Shown here piece after piece: positions 18,646 to 26,482 of a stretch of 64,000 nt of DNA. The notes beneath the pieces are model-generated. The model saw only the letters and a program-made list of their open reading frames with translations, ran no database searches and was not told where the DNA came from. The DNA lies in NCBI RefSeq assembly GCF_000426545.1, contig NZ_AUFO01000012.1, positions 62,001 to 126,000 of the forward strand, written 5' to 3'. Source of the stretch: Paenibacillus massiliensis subsp. panacisoli DSM 21345 (GTDB taxonomy: Bacteria; Bacillota; Bacilli; Paenibacillales; Paenibacillaceae). A program made the translations under genes and the position numbers. How positions within the stretch are numbered: position 1 is the first letter of the stretch; every line of letters begins with the position of its first letter.

Positions 18646-19845
18646 TCAAGACGAGGTTTCCCACAATACATGATCTGTACAATATTGTTTAATTATATGA
18701 TATCTATCCATTAATTCCTCGGTCGTTGTGCCTGTAAAAACGATAGTGGCAACAAAATCCGCACTGTGCGCGCTTTTGTTATACCATTGCCCGCTTTGAC
18801 ATAGTATGATGTGCTCCTTAACCCAGTCAAAGGGAAAATGATTAGGCTGACACAGTAGCTTGCCCTCACGTTTTTGTATGTAATATATGGCGGTTAAATT
18901 AGTTTGCTTTCGATCCGTTAATTCATACTCTATGCCACAAGTCAGCTTGACGAAGGCCTCTTTTAGATCAACGCTATTTGCATGCCAGATTCCTTCACAC
19001 ATGTAGCCTCCAGGAGGTCTGCTGGCAATTTCACAGAATATTAGATCCTCATCTCTAACAAATAACTCGCAATGAAAAACCATAACTTCTGGTGTAGGTA
19101 AAGCGTCTATTACCTGTTGTGTGAACAGTAGAATACGCTCGTACAGTGGATCATCCTCAGCTAGCATTGTAACCAGGTGATCAGGCTCAGAGTCCTGATA
19201 GTGTAGCCCACCTGTAGAATAACGATTAATGGAACAGAAGCGTATTTTTCCTTGGATGGCAATCCCGTTGGAGCTGTGCATATCGCCTTCTATAAAAGTC
19301 TCTAACATATACCTGCTTAGATCATCTTGCCCATAGGCTTCTGTTAATAGATGCAGATCGTGATCATTCCTTATTATTTGTGTTCTCATGCTACCAAAGC
19401 CATCAATTGGCTTGAAAATAAAAGGATAGCCGTGAGCGTCTTTAAATTGTAATACATCCGTCATTGTCGTTAGCGCTTGAAAGTCTGCACAAGGAATATC
19501 GTATCTAGACATCCAAGTTTTCATCTGGACCTTGTCACGGTAAGCTACAGCACTTTCTACGCCCTGTCCTGAAATCTGCAGCTTCTCTCTAAGCTCGGCG
19601 ACTCGAATAATATCCTCTTCAGCAAAGGTGATAATCTGACGAAGAGGAGAATGACTAGCGATATTTAATAATTCATCTATCGTAGAAATGGATAAATAAT
19701 CGTCTGTGTGGATAGCGGCTGTATAATGTTCCTGTTCCTCTGGATGCAGATAAGCCGAGATCAGATAAAGATCCTCATTAAGCGACTCTAACCATTTATA
19801 ATAGTCAGAACTTCTCTTGGACTTGTGAAGTAATGCTACGGCCAT
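18646..19845 (-). CDS. ATP-grasp ligase (last gene of the island operon)
   Basis: A 399-residue ATP-grasp protein. An N-terminal Rossmann-like domain (about 1-110) is followed by the ATP-grasp fold: IFKPIDGFGSMRTQII (phosphate loop), ETFIEGDMHSSNGIAI and the metal-binding ELFVRDEDLIFCEIASRPPGGY, where EIASRPPGG corresponds to the E(I/V)NxRxGG motif. Such enzymes join a carboxylate, activated as acyl-phosphate, to an amine. The ATG at 19845 has AAGGGG upstream and overlaps the MFS gene by 41 nt. It shares the family but little sequence with the other ATP-grasp protein at 21049, so the two probably make different bonds. Confidence 0.8.
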   Translation of the reverse strand: MAVALLHKSKRSSDYYKWLESLNEDLYLISAYLHPEEQEHYTAAIHTDDYLSISTIDELLNIASHSPLRQIITFAEEDIIRVAELREKLQISGQGVESAVAYRDKVQMKTWMSRYDIPCADFQALTTMTDVLQFKDAHGYPFIFKPIDGFGSMRTQIIRNDHDLHLLTEAYGQDDLSRYMLETFIEGDMHSSNGIAIQGKIRFCSINRYSTGGLHYQDSEPDHLVTMLAEDDPLYERILLFTQQVIDALPTPEVMVFHCELFVRDEDLIFCEIASRPPGGYMCEGIWHANSVDLKEAFVKLTCGIEYELTDRKQTNLTAIYYIQKREGKLLCQPNHFPFDWVKEHIILCQSGQWYNKSAHSADFVATIVFTGTTTEELMDRYHIIKQYCTDHVLWETSS

Positions 19846-21052
19846 TGTGATTCCCCTTTCGAATACCCATCCAGTAGAATAGAGAATCTACTAGTGTTAT
19901 GACTGCCATCGTTATAAATAACAACTTGCTGCTGTAGGATAGCAATAAGCCGCCTATCCACGGACCCAGAAAGTTACCAAGATTGATGATATTTTTCGCA
20001 CCATAATAGAGTCCTCTTTTATCTTCAGGCGCAATACGATCAATTAGGAGATCACCAGCCGGGAAAGTTAGCATTTCACCAAAAGTAAAAAGAATCATGG
20101 ACACACCTAGCATGATCCAATGGGTAGAATAGGCATAGCCAAGATTGGATAGCACGTACAATAGATTCCCGAACAGGATACAGTTCAATAAGGAATACTT
20201 ATAGAAGAGCTTGGCTACTTGCATTTGAAATAAGATAACCAGAATTGCATTTAGTGACAGGAGACCAGAAAAAAGTACAAGCCCGTTCTCAAAACTGCTG
20301 CCTATATGACTGGCTAGCGTTGTGTTCATTTGTGCATAGCCGATCATACCGAGGATTCCTCCCATCAGAATAAGTCTTAAAGGAGTTCCATCCTTATGGA
20401 TGAGGATCTGGTAATTGACAGAGGGCTTCTTTACAGATTCCTTCAGGCGTCTTGGATGCGAGTCTTGGATAATGAGGCAGAGAAAAAAAGCATATATACT
20501 GAAAATAATGCCTGTAATCAGAAATGGTAGCGAGCCATATGTAACACTAAGCAGAGCTCCTAATGGAGGACCAACAGACACGCCAATGTTGAGGGCGGCA
20601 TACCGTAGGGAGAATACTTTGGCTCTCTTGTCATCCGGTGTGAGATCGGCTGCAAGTGCTTGGCTTACTGGCTCAAAGATAGATCGGCATATGACTTGCA
20701 GAGTGTTGAACAGCGCCAGCAAGAAGATGGAGCTAGATAGAAACAACGATATGAATGAAATACCTACTAGGAACAGACAGAAGACCATGACTTTTTTTCT
20801 TCCGATGTAATCGGAAAGCCCACTACCCCAATAGCCCGCAACAGTTCCGAATAAAGACGCTATGCCAATTATAAAACCTGCTGTGGCTAGGTCTACACCA
20901 CCACGCTTGACCAAGTAAATGATAAGATATGGTATGCACATGGAGGAGGCCATTCGGGTAAAGATAGTACCGAATAGGAGCACGTAGACTGTCGGATGAT
21001 ATTCTCTCCAAAAGTTCAGCTTGCTGGGTCCTGAATGTCTGGTCTCCATCAT
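19805..21052 (-). CDS. MFS transporter, probable product exporter
   Basis: A 415-residue major facilitator protein with 12 predicted TM helices. The conserved loop 2-3 signature appears as GSGLSDYIGRKKVMVF, and the second half has a related loop near LLIDRIAPEDKRG. The N-terminal tail is polar and there is no signal peptide. It overlaps the upstream ATP-grasp gene by 4 nt (ATGA) and the downstream one by 41 nt, so it is fully inside the operon. Such transporters in biosynthetic clusters usually export the product and give self-resistance; import of a precursor cannot be excluded. Confidence 0.85.
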   Translation of the reverse strand: MMETRHSGPSKLNFWREYHPTVYVLLFGTIFTRMASSMCIPYLIIYLVKRGGVDLATAGFIIGIASLFGTVAGYWGSGLSDYIGRKKVMVFCLFLVGISFISLFLSSSIFLLALFNTLQVICRSIFEPVSQALAADLTPDDKRAKVFSLRYAALNIGVSVGPPLGALLSVTYGSLPFLITGIIFSIYAFFLCLIIQDSHPRRLKESVKKPSVNYQILIHKDGTPLRLILMGGILGMIGYAQMNTTLASHIGSSFENGLVLFSGLLSLNAILVILFQMQVAKLFYKYSLLNCILFGNLLYVLSNLGYAYSTHWIMLGVSMILFTFGEMLTFPAGDLLIDRIAPEDKRGLYYGAKNIINLGNFLGPWIGGLLLSYSSKLLFITMAVITLVDSLFYWMGIRKGNHNGRSITSQVQEKF

Positions 21053-22260
21053 TCAACAACGAACTCAAGCTGAGATTCCAGGTGCTGAATTGTCTGCCTG
21101 ACGTCAAGCTCGGTGTCCCCTACAACGACTAGCTTTCCAATGCTGTCAAAATTGGATTCGGGAGTCTGGACTTGTGAGCCCAATTTTGCAATTTCAAACT
21201 GTTTGACCTTGGGATGATCTACAATAGCTTGTGTCTGTCTCACTGAGCTTAATATCCCTTGAGTTGAGGCATACAACATACTTGCAGATGCAACTTTGCT
21301 GTGGGATGGAGTGAAGATTGGGGTAAGCCCCATGTGAGCCTTCAATATTTCATTGACAAAGTCAATCCCCGTTGCATGATATATCAAGTCATGAATAGGT
21401 CCGCCGCCCATTCTGGGATTCACTTCAATAATATATGGGCCTGTTGTAGTGTGGACGATCTCTGTATGGGAGGCACCAAAGTCAATGCCCAGCTTCGTGA
21501 GACATTCGTGAACGATTTCGATGGATTGTTGCTGGAATGCTGTATCTACAGGAAAGGTTCCTGATTTCTCGACAAATTTAGGGAAACCGATTAATTGACG
21601 ATCTGTAAGCCCTAGGATCTGAGTCGTCCCGTGATAAGTAAAGGCTTCAACGCTATATATGTTCCCTTCCAAATACTCTTCTATTAATATATTCGTTCCG
21701 GCGTATAACCCTTTACCTAAGGATCTATTAGCCATGTATTCCTGATAGGCGTGCTGCAATTGTACTTCATTGTGGACACATCTTACGCCTAGGCTGCTTG
21801 CACCGTCGCATGGTTTTATAATACAAGGGTAATTGATCGTCTTAGCTGCTGTCAGAGCTTCATCAAGTGTGTGAGCTAATATCGACTTTGGTGAAGGTAT
21901 TCCATGTTGTTTGCAGATTACGCGTGTTGCCCATTTGTTTCTTGCTCTTTTTGTAGCATCAGGGTCCATGGTAGGTACTCCGATGGCTCTAGCAGCTGCA
22001 GTTGCAGGTATAACATACAGATCGCTAAGTGAGATTACAGCATGAATAGGATGTTGTACGTGATGTTCGCTAATAAAGTCAACAACGATCTGTTCGTCAA
22101 AAGTGTTCACTTGGATTACTTGATCTGCGAGCTCCAGTCTGGCTGGCTGGTAGAAGGATGGATCAGCTGTTATTAATGTCACATACCAGCCCTGCTGCTT
22201 GCAGAATTCAATGCCAGGCAGTGATTCTCTACTCTCAACAAATAAAATGTGCTTACGCAT
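21049..22260 (-). CDS. ATP-grasp carboxylate-amine ligase
   Basis: A 403-residue ligase of the L-amino-acid-ligase/carbamoyl-phosphate-synthase-like ATP-grasp group. Residues 1-110 are a preATP-grasp domain (HILFVESRESLPGIEFCKQQGW). ATP-binding elements are CIIKPCDGASSLGVR, ILIEEYLEGNIYSVEAF and the metal site YIIEVNPRMGGGPIH. A C-terminal lid of about 110 residues follows. The start ATG is 3 nt after the phosphoesterase stop, with GAGGAG upstream. It probably forms a peptide or amide bond with an amino acid. The layout is close to BacD- and PurK/PurT-like dipeptide ligases of natural-product pathways. Confidence 0.82.
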   Translation of the reverse strand: MRKHILFVESRESLPGIEFCKQQGWYVTLITADPSFYQPARLELADQVIQVNTFDEQIVVDFISEHHVQHPIHAVISLSDLYVIPATAAARAIGVPTMDPDATKRARNKWATRVICKQHGIPSPKSILAHTLDEALTAAKTINYPCIIKPCDGASSLGVRCVHNEVQLQHAYQEYMANRSLGKGLYAGTNILIEEYLEGNIYSVEAFTYHGTTQILGLTDRQLIGFPKFVEKSGTFPVDTAFQQQSIEIVHECLTKLGIDFGASHTEIVHTTTGPYIIEVNPRMGGGPIHDLIYHATGIDFVNEILKAHMGLTPIFTPSHSKVASASMLYASTQGILSSVRQTQAIVDHPKVKQFEIAKLGSQVQTPESNFDSIGKLVVVGDTELDVRQTIQHLESQLEFVVE

Positions 22261-22263
22261 ACT

Positions 22264-23040
22264 CTATCTCCTCAATACAGTGTGAGTTGTGGAATGCAAG
22301 GGAATAGCTTCAAGTGTGCGGCTCTGGGTGTCATAGATCATACAACCGTTGTTAAAGGTTCCTTGTGAAATAGTCGGGCCATGCAGCCATAATGCATCAT
22401 TCGGTAACTGGATAGCTTCGAAGGAATAATCAATACGTCTAGTTGCTGTAAATAAGCGTACTCCTTCAAAATGATCATTACCAGAGAAGCTATATAGACA
22501 CTGCTGACTAAGCATGAAATCCCAATGTTGTTGTAATTGCGGGGGCTCAGTTACCTCACAGGTCGATGAACCCGTGCAGTCTGGATAGGCATAATGGGAC
22601 AGCAGGATATTATGATCTCCAGCATCCATGACTACATGTTCTGGTAATGACAGAAGGTATTCTTTATTTTTGGAGGATAACAGCGACGGAAGCTCGTTGT
22701 CCTCGTACAGAAAAACTTCTCCAGAGGCGAGGCGCTTGCGCTCCTCAAAGTCTAATTCATACCAATGTTCAGGATAGTTAAAGTGTGAGCGCTGATCAGG
22801 AATTCGCTGTATAGCATATAAATCGTGATTCCCAATGACACAGTGAGTACATTGCTCTCTGATGATCTGGACAACTTCATTGGAGTTTCTTGTGTCAAAG
22901 TAAGTGTAGTAAGGAACAGAGAAGCCAACCAGATCGCCGAGGCATACGAGTTCAGTGACATTTCTTTTTTCAAATAAGACAAGTGCTTCTTTGAGACGTG
23001 TTATATCTTCATGGATATCGGATACGATGCCAATAATCAC
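22264..23040 (-). CDS. Calcineurin-like metallophosphoesterase
   Basis: A 258-residue phosphoesterase with the ordered metal motifs VSDIHED, CLGDLVGF, IGNHDLY and LLSHYAYPD. The last motif, normally GHxH, reads GNDH, so the first His is Asn. In the family this residue helps bind the metals, so activity may be altered. The start is a GTG one base after the preceding stop, with AAGGAG 6 nt upstream. In this operon a phosphatase could remove a nucleotide or sugar phosphate before export, or hydrolyse a diphosphate of an intermediate. It has no TM segments. Confidence 0.82.
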   Translation of the reverse strand: MIIGIVSDIHEDITRLKEALVLFEKRNVTELVCLGDLVGFSVPYYTYFDTRNSNEVVQIIREQCTHCVIGNHDLYAIQRIPDQRSHFNYPEHWYELDFEERKRLASGEVFLYEDNELPSLLSSKNKEYLLSLPEHVVMDAGDHNILLSHYAYPDCTGSSTCEVTEPPQLQQHWDFMLSQQCLYSFSGNDHFEGVRLFTATRRIDYSFEAIQLPNDALWLHGPTISQGTFNNGCMIYDTQSRTLEAIPLHSTTHTVLRR

Positions 23041-23041
23041 G

Positions 23042-24049
23042 TTATACTCCTTTGATCAAATAGTTATGGATCAATTCGCTTGCATCGGAGACTGCCCCAT
23101 ATTCCTCTAGCTCATAGAGCTGAATGCATTGCTGTACTTGGGAGGGATTCAACCTGGCTTGTCTTGATAAATAGTCAATTCCGCGAATATAGGTTCGAAG
23201 TATTCTGCCGCGTGTATTCGAGGCAGTTGGTCGTAATCGTTCTCTTGTTAGATGTAGTGCGACTGCCATTGCGTCAGCAAGCTTGCAGGTCCGAAGAAGG
23301 TCAAATGGAATAGCAGTGCTAATTAAAGAGGCCTCAATGGGATGCTTGAGACTAAATTTTCTTGCATTCAAGGTACTAATGCCGAACGCAAGTTCAACGC
23401 CACCTGCCTGACCATCTCGGTGCTCCAGAACAATCAAATTGCCGATGTCTGAAAAATGCTGTCCACCTTGCTGTCTGAGTGCAAAGTTAATATTTCGGCC
23501 ATGCCATTCTTCGTGACCATACTGGTGACGATAATATGAGATAGGAAATGAATCGATATCCAGACATGGCCCGTCATTCATTTCTCTCCAGAACTCCAAC
23601 AAGTCTTGATCGCGAGAGGAAGCTCTGATCATGATGTCATGCTTAGGAATTCCTAAGCTGATGTGCAAAAAATGCCAGACATCCATGCACACTTGCTTTA
23701 ACTTTGTAATGGGAGAAAGTGTACCTATACTTTGAAAATAAGAAGCCCATTTAGGCATCTCGCTGTCTGTGAGCAGAAGCTTGCTATTTTGTGTACGTAC
23801 ACATCTTTGAACAAGAAACAATCCAGGCTCAGGAATGGACGCTGCGAATAAATATGGTTTAAGGACACTAATGGTTGAACCAATGAAATACACTGAAGGG
23901 TCTAATCTAGAATTGATATCAACAGGCGTATGCTCATGATACCCTTGGGAAGAGAAATAGCTACGAAAGGACTGAATGACTCCATAATGACTTTTTGAAA
24001 TGAGTTCGGGAGGGAATGGAGTATACTGGTCATCCAACGGCAGAATCAT
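23042..24049 (-). CDS. Stand-alone alanyl-tRNA-synthetase-like class II catalytic core
   Basis: A 335-residue protein that lines up with the aminoacylation core of AlaRS: FRSYFSSQGYHEHTPVDINSR (compare the FxxFxxxGH opening), LDPSVYFIGSTISVLKPYL, motif 2 VQRCVRT with its Arg, NDGPCLDIDSF at the place of DTGPCGPC, and VELAFGIST at the place of the GMGLER motif 3, where the Arg is lost. The editing, tRNA-recognition and C-Ala domains of normal AlaRS (over 850 residues) are absent. The ATG at 24049 overlaps the upstream stop as ATGA and has AAGGA 9 nt before it; the longer frame to 24142 is rejected. It probably makes an aminoacyl-adenylate or transfers an amino acid to a non-tRNA acceptor. Confidence 0.7.
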   Translation of the reverse strand: MILPLDDQYTPFPPELISKSHYGVIQSFRSYFSSQGYHEHTPVDINSRLDPSVYFIGSTISVLKPYLFAASIPEPGLFLVQRCVRTQNSKLLLTDSEMPKWASYFQSIGTLSPITKLKQVCMDVWHFLHISLGIPKHDIMIRASSRDQDLLEFWREMNDGPCLDIDSFPISYYRHQYGHEEWHGRNINFALRQQGGQHFSDIGNLIVLEHRDGQAGGVELAFGISTLNARKFSLKHPIEASLISTAIPFDLLRTCKLADAMAVALHLTRERLRPTASNTRGRILRTYIRGIDYLSRQARLNPSQVQQCIQLYELEEYGAVSDASELIHNYLIKGV

Positions 24050-24567
24050 ACCATGAAATCCTTCCAGATTTGCGACTCCATGGGCCCAGTGCTTCCTTGA
24101 TATTTCCCTTCGTATAACAAGATGTCCCCCTGAGTCTTCCAAAAAGTCACCTGACCAATCAGCATGCCTTTATAAATCCGAATGGGCTGAATGGCGTGCA
24201 TCTGCAATGTCCAATGATTAATGGAACCTATATCAATCAAGTCCGCAGTAATATGGACGAAAAGCCCCAATCTCCCTGTTGAAGAGCGGCCACTCAAAAT
24301 AGGGACATAATGGTTGCTCCCCATCTTCTCCATGGTATATCCGAGATATAAGGTGTCTGGTAGAAGCACAAGCCCCTGGTCTGGAATGGGGATGACTTCA
24401 ACCTCCTGCTTTACTTTCGGGTCCAATACTTTATTTTTATATACCTTAACAAAGTCGCCTAACCTGAAATTAATAGAGTTGGGGTTAATAGACTTTTCAT
24501 CAAATGGCTCCACAATAATTTTACCTGACAAAATCTGTTCCCTAATTTCATGTCCTGTTAGAATCAT
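24046..24567 (-). CDS. dCTP deaminase/dUTPase-fold protein, paralogue 2 (catalytic Glu replaced by Gln)
   Basis: A 173-residue member of the trimeric dCTP deaminase/dUTPase superfamily. Visible motifs are NPNSINFRLG, LYLGYT, SGRSSTGRLGLFVHITA, GSINHWTLQMHAIQP, QVTFW and YEGKYQG. In dCTP deaminases the strand after the Asp/Gly turn carries the essential Glu (xLEF/LEL); here it is Gln (TLQM), confirmed from the codon CAG. The Arg-Ser-Ser triphosphate loop is kept. It follows its paralogue by 29 nt and overlaps the AlaRS-like gene by 4 nt. It may bind a nucleotide without deaminating it, or form a mixed trimer with paralogue 1. Confidence 0.8.
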   Translation of the reverse strand: MILTGHEIREQILSGKIIVEPFDEKSINPNSINFRLGDFVKVYKNKVLDPKVKQEVEVIPIPDQGLVLLPDTLYLGYTMEKMGSNHYVPILSGRSSTGRLGLFVHITADLIDIGSINHWTLQMHAIQPIRIYKGMLIGQVTFWKTQGDILLYEGKYQGSTGPMESQIWKDFMV

Positions 24568-24596
24568 AAGATTCCTCCATTACTGCTGATTGGCCT

Positions 24597-25133
24597 TTAC
24601 TGGTGGCTGAATTCACGAAATACTTCACTGATATGAGGCTTGTTATAACCATGATACTTCCCGTTATAGCTAGATGTTTTGTCACCCTCAACTGACCAGA
24701 AGCTGACCTGTCCTATTTTCATATACGGATACACCTTCACTGGTTGTACACACTTCAGTTCCAACGTCCAGCAATGTTTGGAGCCGATGTGCCCTAGCTG
24801 TGCAGTGATCTGGAGAAAAAGCCCTAATCTGCCTACAGAGGATCTTCCGATTAATTGTGTCACATAGTGATCACTTCCAATCTCCTCAACCGTACTACCC
24901 AGGTATAGCTTGCCAGGTAGGAGGGTGTGTCCCTGCTCTGTTAAATGAATTTCTTTAACATTTGCTCTCTCAGCGGAATCAATGACTTGGTCGGTAATCT
25001 CCAGCAGAGAGGTTCCTAACCTATAATTGTAGCTGTTTGGGTTAACATTCTCTATCAAGAAAGGTTTAATGTGAAGTCGTTCATTCATCACTTCCTTGAT
25101 AATTTCCGGGCCAGTTAGAATCATTGTGATCAC
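24597..25133 (-). CDS. dCTP deaminase-like protein, paralogue 1 (catalytic Glu kept)
   Basis: A 178-residue protein with the same fold and motif order as paralogue 2: NPNSYNYRLG, LYLGSTVEEIG, IGRSSVGRLGLFLQITA, GSKHCWTLELKCVQP (the catalytic Glu in LEL), QVSFW and YNGKYHG. In the family the enzyme deaminates dCTP to dUTP, and some members also hydrolyse the triphosphate to dUMP. Its place as second gene in a biosynthetic-type operon suggests action on a cytidine-type nucleotide intermediate rather than housekeeping dTTP supply. Either ATG at the start (MITMILTG) is possible; the second matches the first residue of paralogue 2. Confidence 0.82.
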   Translation of the reverse strand: MITMILTGPEIIKEVMNERLHIKPFLIENVNPNSYNYRLGTSLLEITDQVIDSAERANVKEIHLTEQGHTLLPGKLYLGSTVEEIGSDHYVTQLIGRSSVGRLGLFLQITAQLGHIGSKHCWTLELKCVQPVKVYPYMKIGQVSFWSVEGDKTSSYNGKYHGYNKPHISEVFREFSHQ

Positions 25134-25190
25134 CTTTGTATAATTCGTTTAGCATAGTAATTACAGGCACAATAACTTGGTTAACAGCGG

Positions 25191-25979
25191 CTATCGGCGT
25201 ATTCCAATCACTACATACTCTGATCCGAAATACTCGTTTTCATCTGTAGCACCAGGTGCCTTGGGCATCAGAGGTGGATGTTCTGAAATATATAACTCTT
25301 CGATAATGAAAAACGGCTCTAATAGTGCAGCGGCATTGGTGGCGCTTAAGAAGGTATGAGTCAGGCCTTTCTCAGGTCCATCGACTGGAATATAAGTGAT
25401 ATCTTTGACGACTTCAATGCCTTTCTTCCAATCAGAGGCACGTTCTGAGGAGAAGGTAACAAAAAACAACCCGCCAGGCTTCGTAGTGCGTGCTACTTCG
25501 TAGATCACTTTCTTGATGTCCTGTAATGTTCCGTGATTAATGACTGCTCTTGAAATCGTAATGTCAAATTCGTTATCATCATACGGCAATTCCGTCATCG
25601 GGCACAGATTCAGTCGTGCCTCCACATTTCTGCGCTGCAGTTCGGAACGTGTAAAGTCAATTGCATTCGTCGAAAGATCACTGCCAGTGACGTCAAAACC
25701 AAGCTCCGCAAAATAGTAGAGGTGCCTCCCGCCACCACAGCCCAAATCATGCAGTTTGTTGCCCCGGAGGGTGGCTCTTTCCCGAAATTGTTTACTTGGA
25801 CTATCCACATATTTGTAATAAAAATTGATGATCTCTTCTGCCGGGTTCAACAGAATCCATTGAGGGGATTCGAATAAATGATGCCAGGTGTTTTTTTCAA
25901 TCATGCTGGTTACATCTTCATTGTAATGAATGTTTCCTTGCAGTTCTTCTTCTGTCCAAATATGGTTGGGCACGAGCAT
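25191..25979 (-). CDS. SAM-dependent methyltransferase (first gene of the island operon)
   Basis: A 262-residue class I methyltransferase. The SAM-binding motif I is LHDLGCGGGRHLYYFAELG, followed by the acidic residue in VTGSDLS, motif II near YDDNEFDITISRAVINH and motif III KPGGLFFVTF. The C-terminal strand and loop vary, as usual for natural-product methyltransferases. AGGAGG stands 10 nt before ATG 25979. It lies 57 nt before the first deaminase-like gene and about 120 nt downstream of the promoter at 26103-26130. It may methylate the carboxyl, amino or hydroxyl group of the product; the substrate cannot be told from sequence. Confidence 0.85.
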   Translation of the reverse strand: MLVPNHIWTEEELQGNIHYNEDVTSMIEKNTWHHLFESPQWILLNPAEEIINFYYKYVDSPSKQFRERATLRGNKLHDLGCGGGRHLYYFAELGFDVTGSDLSTNAIDFTRSELQRRNVEARLNLCPMTELPYDDNEFDITISRAVINHGTLQDIKKVIYEVARTTKPGGLFFVTFSSERASDWKKGIEVVKDITYIPVDGPEKGLTHTFLSATNAAALLEPFFIIEELYISEHPPLMPKAPGATDENEYFGSEYVVIGIRR

Positions 25980-26098
25980 AATTAGAGAGCCTCCTGTTTA
26001 GAAAAAATGGATTTTGGATAAAACGGAGCAGTGAAGAAGGAATTCAATTCGATTTTTTGTAAAAAAATCTACAAAACTATGTAAAAGTCATTTATACA

Positions 26099-26130
26099 AA
26101 TGATTATAATCATTAACCAATTTAATACAA
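26099..26130 (-). promoter_or_regulatory. Island operon promoter with palindromic operator
   Basis: Read on the minus strand, TTGTAT (26130-26125), a 16-nt spacer and TATAAT (26108-26103) form a sigma-A-like promoter. The -10 is embedded in the perfect 16-bp palindrome AATGATTATAATCATT (26099-26114). The palindrome resembles Fur-superfamily boxes (about 11 of 14 matches to Fur or PerR consensus half-sites by eye), so repression by a metal-sensing regulator is plausible. The first gene starts about 120 nt downstream. Confidence 0.55.
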
Positions 26131-26258
26131 TAAAAATTTTGTAATTTACTGCGAAATTACATGATAAGCAGGAGATAGGACCAGTCAAGTGCAGAATTGG
26201 AGTGAAGCAACAGAGTGCTTAGTGTGACTCGGGGGGGCAAAAAAACAGCCATCTAAGG

Positions 26259-26416
26259 TGAAGTGACCCCAAAAAGTTGACATTTTATTTAGGCAACCTG
26301 GACGTGCGATAGATACAGCTTCTGACTAACAACTTAAACCAATTCTAAATTAAACTTGGACAAAAAAACTGCACCTCCAACTGCTAGATGGTGTCTAACA
26401 ATTGGGGTGCAGTTCA
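26259..26416 (-). mobile_element. Internally deleted IS3-family relic (terminal repeats only)
   Basis: The outer ends are imperfect inverted repeats: 26259-26282 (tgaagtgaccccaaaaag, then ttgaca) and, on the opposite strand, 26416-26392 (tgaactgcaccccaattg, then ttagaca). Such ends, with TGA...ACCCCAA...GACA, are typical of IS3-family elements. The sequence inside the right end also has the usual stem ctgcacc/ggtgcag. Only 158 bp remain and there is no transposase. No clear target duplication is seen. It lies just outside the promoter of the accessory operon. Confidence 0.6.
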
Positions 26417-26482
26417 CTCCTGATGACTGCCTCATGTTGTTCGTTGTATGTTGTTAATGGACTGTTAAGGTTCCTTCGCCGG

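Larger units (their letters stand above)
25980..26482. other. AT-rich intergenic region upstream of the island operon
   Basis: The 500-nt stretch holds the operon promoter and palindrome (26099-26130) and the IS3-type relic (26259-26416). The part at 26040-26160 is strongly AT-rich. No gene is visible. Confidence 0.5.

Noticed and set aside
24046..25133. Anti-phage dCTP-deaminase defence system
   Set aside because: Dedicated dCTP-depleting defence genes are not paired with ATP-grasp, methyltransferase and MFS genes; tight coupling in a biosynthetic-type operon fits better, though defence cannot be fully excluded.
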